The notes under the pieces are model-generated. The model was not told the origin of the DNA. It made no database searches and saw only the letters and a program-made list of their open reading frames with translations. The position numbers were made by a program, and so were the translations under genes. From JAAFJM01 sp964529175 (lineage in GTDB: Bacteria; Bacteroidota; Bacteroidia; UKL13-3), in assembly GCA_964529175.1 (NCBI GenBank), contig CAZGVO010000001.1:248001-312000 (forward strand): a stretch of DNA of 64,000 nt. The letters run 5' to 3'. Below are positions 58,844 through 64,000 of this stretch, in pieces (position 1 is the first letter of the stretch; every line of letters begins with the position of its first letter).

Positions 58844-60709
58844 ATGGAAAGTCAAATTAAGCAAAAAATTTTATTAGGGGTATTTATTTTTATAGCATTC
58901 GTTTATGTTATCAGATTGCTTACTCTTCAAATATTTGACGAAAGTTACATCCGTTCAGCACAAAACAATGTATTGCAAGAGCAAACCATATACCCCGCCC
59001 GCGGTTTGCTTATGGATAGGAATAACGATTTGTTGGTATACAACGATAATATTTACGATTTGTTTGTTACTCCAGAGCAAGTTAAAAACCTTGATACCAA
59101 TGCTTTTTGCGAAGTAATAGGCATTACCAAACAAGAGTTTATTGATAGATTTGAAAAAATAAAACGCCAAAAAGGTTACGCTATTTACAGGCCTTCGGTT
59201 TTCGAAAAACAATTGACCATGGCCACTTACGCTCGTTTCCAAGAAATGCTTTTCGATTTCCAGGGTTTTGATGTGGTAGTTAGAACCGATAGAAAATACA
59301 AATACAAAAATGCAGCTCATATTATGGGTTACATTGGCGAGGTTACCGAAAAAATGATTGAAAACTCAAACGGTTATTACCGCATGGGCGATTTTATTGG
59401 AATTAGTGGCGTAGAACGTACTTACGAAAAAGAATTAGGTGGTGTAAAAGGTGTAAGATATGTTTTGGTTGATAGCAAAAGCCGCGCTCAAGGCCGTTAT
59501 AAAGATGGTGAATTTGATACTGTAGCTGTAGCTGGTAAAAAGATAAATTTAACCATTGACCAAAAACTACAAGAGTTAGGCGAGCAATTGATGCAAAATA
59601 AAATTGGCAGTATTGTAGCCATTGAACCTAGCACAGGCGAAATTCTTTCTATGGTAAGTAGCCCAACTTATGATCCAAACTTATTTGTAGGCCGCGATAG
59701 AGGAAATCATTACATGGAGCTTTTACGCGACCCAAGTAAACCGCTGTTTAACAGACCAATAGCTGCACCATATCCTCCAGGTTCTATTTTTAAAGTAATT
59801 ATGAGTTTAATAGGCCAGCAAGAACAAGTACTTTTCCCTAGTACCGCTTATGGCTGTTATGGTGGATTTAACTCTGGTGGGTTGCATGTGGGTTGTCATG
59901 CGCATGGTTCGCCATTACCTCTTCAAGGCGCCATAGCTGTTAGTTGTAATGCTTATTTTTGCCATGTTTATAGAACTGTAGTAAACAACCCTAAATACCG
60001 CAAAGTAGAAGATGCTTATAATAAATTGTACGACCATTTGGCAAGTTTTGGAATGGGCCGAAAATTAGGAGTAGATTTATATGGTGAAGGAACCGGATTT
60101 GTACCCAAAGCTACTTATTACGATAAAATTTATGGCAGAAACCATTGGCAAGCATTAACCACCATTTCTTTAGGAATTGGCCAAGGCGAATTAGGGATAA
60201 CACCTTTACAAATGGCAAATGCTACTGCTTTGGTTGCTAACCGTGGTTATTATATTACACCTCATATTGTTAAAAGCATTGAAGGCAAAAAAAATCCAAA
60301 CCCCGAATACAATGTAAAACATTGGTGCACGGTTGATACCAGTTATTTTCCGGTGGTAATAAACGGAATGGAAGATGTGGTAAATCACGGAACAGCATAC
60401 ATAGCTAAAATTCCGGGAATAGCTATTTGTGGTAAAACAGGAACAGCCCAAAATCCACATGGAAAAGACCATAGTATTTTCTTTGCTTTTGCACCAAAAG
60501 ATAATCCTAAAATTGCCATAGCGGTAGTAGTAGAAAATGCAGGTTTTGGAGCCACTTGGGCTGCGCCAATAGCCAGCTTAATGATAGAACAATATTTAAC
60601 CAAAAAACATGATACGCGCCCTTATTTGGTAGAACGTATGATGAAAGGAAATTTAACACACAAACCAATTTTAAATGACTCAACAGCAACCAAAACCGGC
60701 AAGCATTGA
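58844..60709 (+). CDS. mrdA: Penicillin-binding protein 2 (elongasome transpeptidase)
   Basis: 621 residues: N-terminal membrane anchor (LLGVFIFIAFVYVIRLLTLQI in parts), PBP dimerisation domain with the PARGLLMDRNNDLL motif, then the transpeptidase: SIFK (S about 314), SCN (about 367) and KTGTAQ (K about 531). It cross-links peptidoglycan during cell elongation, together with RodA. It overlaps rodA by 35 bp, so the two are co-translated. Confidence 0.95.
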   Translation: MESQIKQKILLGVFIFIAFVYVIRLLTLQIFDESYIRSAQNNVLQEQTIYPARGLLMDRNNDLLVYNDNIYDLFVTPEQVKNLDTNAFCEVIGITKQEFIDRFEKIKRQKGYAIYRPSVFEKQLTMATYARFQEMLFDFQGFDVVVRTDRKYKYKNAAHIMGYIGEVTEKMIENSNGYYRMGDFIGISGVERTYEKELGGVKGVRYVLVDSKSRAQGRYKDGEFDTVAVAGKKINLTIDQKLQELGEQLMQNKIGSIVAIEPSTGEILSMVSSPTYDPNLFVGRDRGNHYMELLRDPSKPLFNRPIAAPYPPGSIFKVIMSLIGQQEQVLFPSTAYGCYGGFNSGGLHVGCHAHGSPLPLQGAIAVSCNAYFCHVYRTVVNNPKYRKVEDAYNKLYDHLASFGMGRKLGVDLYGEGTGFVPKATYYDKIYGRNHWQALTTISLGIGQGELGITPLQMANATALVANRGYYITPHIVKSIEGKKNPNPEYNVKHWCTVDTSYFPVVINGMEDVVNHGTAYIAKIPGIAICGKTGTAQNPHGKDHSIFFAFAPKDNPKIAIAVVVENAGFGATWAAPIASLMIEQYLTKKHDTRPYLVERMMKGNLTHKPILNDSTATKTGKH

Positions 60710-61946
60710 TTGGCTTGTACTAACGCTTTATTGCGTTTTTGTAATAGCCGGTTTGCTTTGCATTTACGCATCGGTATATTCCGAAACCAATCCTGATATT
60801 TACGATATGGACAAAAACTATGGCAAGCAATTGTTATGGATTGTGGTATCAGCTTTTTTAGGGCTGCTTATTTTATTGGTTGATGAAAAACTTTTTTATG
60901 CGTTTGCTTATGGGTTTTATGGCATTACCATCCTCATGCTTTTGGCAACTTTTGCCATAGGTGCCGAAATTAAAGGAAGTAGTAGTTGGATTAGAATTGG
61001 GAGTTTTCAAATTCAGCCAGCAGAGTTTGCTAAATTTGGAACTGCATTGGCTTTAGCCAAATACTTAAGTGGTTATAATATTGATTTTAAAAATTGGAAA
61101 GTAAAATCCATTTCCATGGCCATTATTGCTTTACCCATGGCCATTATTTTATTACAAAACGAAACTGGCTCAGCATTAGTTTTCGCTTCATTTTCATTGG
61201 TTTTGTATCGCGAAGGCTTACCTGGTTGGTTATTGGTAGTAGGTGTTTTATTGGCAGTTTTAGGAGTAATGGCTTTGCTGATAAAGCCTCTGTATATTAT
61301 TATTGGTTTGGCGGTAATTGCCATTGCATTTTTAGCCTTGGTAAGGCGCACCCAATTACTTGTTTTTCTAACAGTTGGAATTGTAATTTTTGCAAGTGCT
61401 TATGTAAGCAGTATTGATTATGTTTTTGAAAATGTAATGCAAGCCCATCAACGTACCAGGATAAATGTACTTTTAGGCAAAGAAGTAGATTTAAAAGGTG
61501 CAGGATATAATGTGCAACAATCACTAATTGCTATTGGCTCTGGTGGACCCTTTGGAAAAGGATTTTTAGAAGGAACTCAAAACAAATTTAGGTTTGTACC
61601 TGAACAAAGTACCGATTTTATTTTTTGTACAATAGGCGAAGAATTTGGCTTTTTCGGCTCATTAACATTTATATCGCTTTACATGCTTTTTTTATGGCGA
61701 CTGATGGTTATGGCAGAAAGACAAAGAAATAAGTTTAATAGAATTTATGGTTACAGCTTGGTTTCAATCTTGTTTTTCCATTTTTTAATTAATATAGGAA
61801 TGACTTTAGGATTGATGCCAGTGATTGGTATTCCTTTACCATTTTTTAGCTATGGAGGTTCAGCTTTGTTAAGCTTTACCATTTTGCTATTTATATTTAT
61901 AAGGCTTGATGCAAACAGGGTAAACGAGTTAAAAAACTTTGACTAA
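60675..61946 (+). CDS. rodA: Rod shape-determining protein RodA (SEDS glycosyltransferase)
   Basis: 423 residues with about ten transmembrane helices. SEDS motifs: YGKQLLWIVVS near the N-terminus, GSSSWIRIGSFQIQPAEFAK (glycan-polymerase region), and the C-terminal signature LMPVIGIPLPFFSYGGSALL. It polymerises glycan strands with PBP2. Start overlaps the mrdA end; its stop is 6 bp from that of the convergent Ycf48-like gene. Confidence 0.95.
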   Translation: MTQQQPKPASIDWLVLTLYCVFVIAGLLCIYASVYSETNPDIYDMDKNYGKQLLWIVVSAFLGLLILLVDEKLFYAFAYGFYGITILMLLATFAIGAEIKGSSSWIRIGSFQIQPAEFAKFGTALALAKYLSGYNIDFKNWKVKSISMAIIALPMAIILLQNETGSALVFASFSLVLYREGLPGWLLVVGVLLAVLGVMALLIKPLYIIIGLAVIAIAFLALVRRTQLLVFLTVGIVIFASAYVSSIDYVFENVMQAHQRTRINVLLGKEVDLKGAGYNVQQSLIAIGSGGPFGKGFLEGTQNKFRFVPEQSTDFIFCTIGEEFGFFGSLTFISLYMLFLWRLMVMAERQRNKFNRIYGYSLVSILFFHFLINIGMTLGLMPVIGIPLPFFSYGGSALLSFTILLFIFIRLDANRVNELKNFD

Positions 61947-61952
61947 CAACAA

Positions 61953-63002
61953 TTAGTCAAATACTACTTTAGCTATTTTACCTTTACTTCCTGCTAAAAA
62001 AATTACTTTTCCTTGTTTGGCTTTTTTAACCACATTGAAGCTTTGTTTGCTTAATTGTTCCCATAATTTGTTTTTGTAATTAAATACATCAACTCCATTG
62101 GTGCCGCAGGCAATAAAAATATTTGGTGCCACCTTTTCAATACACGATCTATAACCTGAAGGCTTAGAGCCAATTTCTTCGTACATAGCGTTTACACCAA
62201 TCTCATCAAAATTTTTGTAACAAACGCTGTCTTTTAAAAAATCGCCACCCACCGCAAAAAACGATTTGTTATGCCTAACCAGCGAAAATGCTCCTTTTGA
62301 AGTTGCACCTTGCTGAATATTAAGTCCTGAGCGAATTGATTTGGTATAAGGCGAAGTAAAATAATAAAAACTAGAAGAACTGCCTCCACTTACAAAACCA
62401 AATTCGCTTTTACCCCAACACCTAATAGAAGTGCCACTTGCCGCAAATACCGCCTCACCACTCATGGCTTTAGGTGTAATATTTCTATCCATTTGTTTCC
62501 AATTAGCTCCACCATCAATAGTATGTAGCAATAAAAAATGGTTTTTAATGGGGTCGCCAACTATTACACCACGGGTTTTATTCCAAAAGTCCATTCCATC
62601 TAAAAACACTGCCGAATCCATGTTTTTGTAAACTTCTTCCCATGTATTGCCTCCATCTTCGGTTTTTAAAATATAGGCAGGCGTGCCGCTGCTAATCATA
62701 ATGGCTTCCTTTTCATCAAAGGCTTCTATATCTCTAAAATCGCTTTTGCTGTAATCGGGCAATTGCGTAAAAACAAAAGTTTTACCACCATCCACACTTT
62801 TGGCAAAAGTACCTTTGCTGCCACTAACCCAAATTACAGAATCGTTTACTACACTCAAGCCCCTAAACGATGTTTTACTTAATTCAACCCCACTTCCCAG
62901 TATAAATGTATTACTATCAATTAATTGCACCGAATATTGCGCAACTAACTTTTGACCAATTAACCACAACAAACCCAACGCAACCACTTTAATTTTATTC
63001 AT
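61953..63002 (-). CDS. Secreted Ycf48-like beta-propeller protein
   Basis: 349 residues with signal peptide (QKLVAQ). Asp-box/BNR-type blades recur: KGTFAKSVDGGKTF, ILKTEDGGNTWEEV, LLHTIDGGANWKQM. Six or seven blades make a propeller similar to Ycf48/photosystem-stability proteins and sialidase-like folds. The catalytic residues of sialidases are not apparent, so binding or scaffold function is more likely. Convergent with rodA. Confidence 0.85.
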   Translation of the reverse strand: MNKIKVVALGLLWLIGQKLVAQYSVQLIDSNTFILGSGVELSKTSFRGLSVVNDSVIWVSGSKGTFAKSVDGGKTFVFTQLPDYSKSDFRDIEAFDEKEAIMISSGTPAYILKTEDGGNTWEEVYKNMDSAVFLDGMDFWNKTRGVIVGDPIKNHFLLLHTIDGGANWKQMDRNITPKAMSGEAVFAASGTSIRCWGKSEFGFVSGGSSSSFYYFTSPYTKSIRSGLNIQQGATSKGAFSLVRHNKSFFAVGGDFLKDSVCYKNFDEIGVNAMYEEIGSKPSGYRSCIEKVAPNIFIACGTNGVDVFNYKNKLWEQLSKQSFNVVKKAKQGKVIFLAGSKGKIAKVVFD

Positions 63003-63217
63003 AGCACCAAATAAAACCGAATGTTGTTAAAAGATAAAATTTTACCTGTTGATAACCTAAAAATCAGTTTTAATGTTGATACGAAGCAAGACTTCAACTC
63101 CCAACTCTATTTTCCCATCTCTCAAATCTCAACTCCCATTTCTCAAAACCAAAAACCCATCATTGTCAGTTACAAAATTTTCATATATTGCTCTTCGTTT
63201 CAGCTAACTATTATTAC

Positions 63218-64000
63218 ATGAAAAATACTTATAAAACACTTATTTTTTCTTTACTTACCTATTGCATTTTGCCAATTACCTATTGCTTATTGCCAACTAA
63301 TTCATCGGCTCAAGAGGCAAATCCCGTTAATGGACCACGCAATATTAAGCCCAATTATTTTGCATTTACCAATGCCACTATTTTTATTGATGGAAGTAAA
63401 AAATTAACCAATGCTACTTTAATAGTAAAAGATGGTATTATTGAAAATATAGGTAACGGAATTACCATTCCTGCCGGGGCTAAAGTAATTGATTTAAAAG
63501 GCAAATTTATTTACCCTTCGTTTATTGATTTGTATAGTAATTATGGTATAAACTATACCAATACCGCCAAAGGAAATGAACAATACAAAACCAACAGAAA
63601 GGGTGCTTATGCTTGGAACGATGCCATAAAAGCCGAGTTAAACTCAGTAGATTATTTTAGCTACGATGAAAAAAAATCAAGCCAATTAATGGAAAGCGGC
63701 TTTGGCATGACACTTTCGGCTGTAAACGATGGTATTAGTCGCGGAACAGCAGCTTTGGTTTTAACCGGAAACAATAACGAAAACGAATTGGTGATTTTAC
63801 CAAAAGCCACAGCAGGATTGAGTTTAAATAAAGGTAGTTCGGTGCAAGATTATCCAAACTCGTTAATGGGCAGCATTGCTTTATTGCGCCAAACCTATTA
63901 CGATGCAAAATGGTACAAAACTCAAAATACGGAGAAAAATTTAACCCTTGAAGCTTTTAACAATGCCTTGGCTTTACCAACTATTTTTGAGGTGCACGAT
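63218..64000 (+). CDS. Amidohydrolase-fold protein (3' end outside window)
   Basis: 261 residues visible: signal peptide (ending SSAQE), then FTNATIFIDGSKKLTNAT, GKFIYPSFIDLYSNYG and the long helical insertion seen in the larger Bacteroidota amidohydrolases. The metal-binding HxH expected after PSFID is replaced by DLYSNYG, like the CLNNYVG variant in the gene at 4230. Metal-binding seems lost or changed in both. The gene runs to the window edge, so the catalytic C-half is not seen. Confidence 0.78.
   Translation, partial: MKNTYKTLIFSLLTYCILPITYCLLPTNSSAQEANPVNGPRNIKPNYFAFTNATIFIDGSKKLTNATLIVKDGIIENIGNGITIPAGAKVIDLKGKFIYPSFIDLYSNYGINYTNTAKGNEQYKTNRKGAYAWNDAIKAELNSVDYFSYDEKKSSQLMESGFGMTLSAVNDGISRGTAALVLTGNNNENELVILPKATAGLSLNKGSSVQDYPNSLMGSIALLRQTYYDAKWYKTQNTEKNLTLEAFNNALALPTIFEVHD

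Noticed and set aside
63021..63221. 66-residue plus-strand reading frame before the last gene
   Set aside because: Overlaps the start of the amidohydrolase-fold gene and has repetitive, noncoding composition.

Overview
The window is a chromosomal stretch of a low-GC member of the Bacteroidota. The evidence is two proteins with type IX secretion (T9SS) C-terminal sorting domains, large TonB-dependent receptors, a DUF2723 membrane protein, Bacteroidota-style promoters (TAnnTTTG -7 box, weak Shine-Dalgarno) and typical housekeeping genes. No rRNA, tRNA, CRISPR array, integrase or transposase was seen. The genus cannot be told from the sequence.

Layout. 1-16.8 kb: truncated purL, a DUF4143 ATPase, an esterase, an amidohydrolase-fold protein, a large zinc metalloprotease lipoprotein, a TonB receptor, recQ, a diacylglycerol-kinase-like gene and a second TonB receptor. 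17-24 kb: secreted esterase, TraB/TIKI-like lipoprotein, a divergent azoR/hxlR pair with inverted repeats between them, a phosphodiester-glycosidase-like protein, a small membrane protein and a multi-domain T9SS-secreted adhesin-like protein. 24.1-27.5 kb: an accessory block of four minus-strand genes separated by fold-back DNA elements, including a Swt1-type HEPN gene directly coupled to a DUF5343 gene; this looks like a cassette-type defence or toxin island. 27.6-28.7 kb: an unrecognised protein with an internal domain duplication, followed by eight 21-bp units carrying phased A-tracts. 29-41.6 kb: rocD, an outer-membrane protein, a glycosyltransferase plus MsbA-like ABC exporter, a universal stress protein, a class III aminotransferase, infB and a conserved unknown.

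41.7-50.1 kb is one unbroken minus-strand run of twelve genes: YHS protein, Omp28-like T9SS protein, small protein, DoxX, beta-barrel, YceI, DinB, NRDE/TANGO2-like Ntn hydrolase, ATP-grasp ligase, LysE exporter, Crp/Fnr regulator, histidine kinase. Gaps are mostly below 10 nt and there are several overlaps. A perfect palindrome of Crp/Fnr-like geometry lies where a class II activator site would be upstream of the first gene, so the run may be a self-regulated module.

50.3-53.5 kb encodes a large DUF2723 membrane protein. 53.6-58.3 kb is a second accessory island: seven small orphan genes, some resembling immunity-type proteins, interleaved with copies of a structured composite repeat. The repeat includes a tandem array with an exact 236-bp period, and its stems show compensatory changes between copies. 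58.5-64 kb returns to core functions: mrdA (PBP2) overlapping rodA for cell-wall elongation, a Ycf48-like propeller protein, and the start of a second amidohydrolase-fold protein.

The most unusual content is (a) the covarying 236-bp repeat family, (b) the HEPN/DUF5343 cassette-like block, (c) the 21-bp phased A-tract array and (d) the twelve-gene run with its palindrome. All functional statements rest on reading motifs by eye; no database search was possible.
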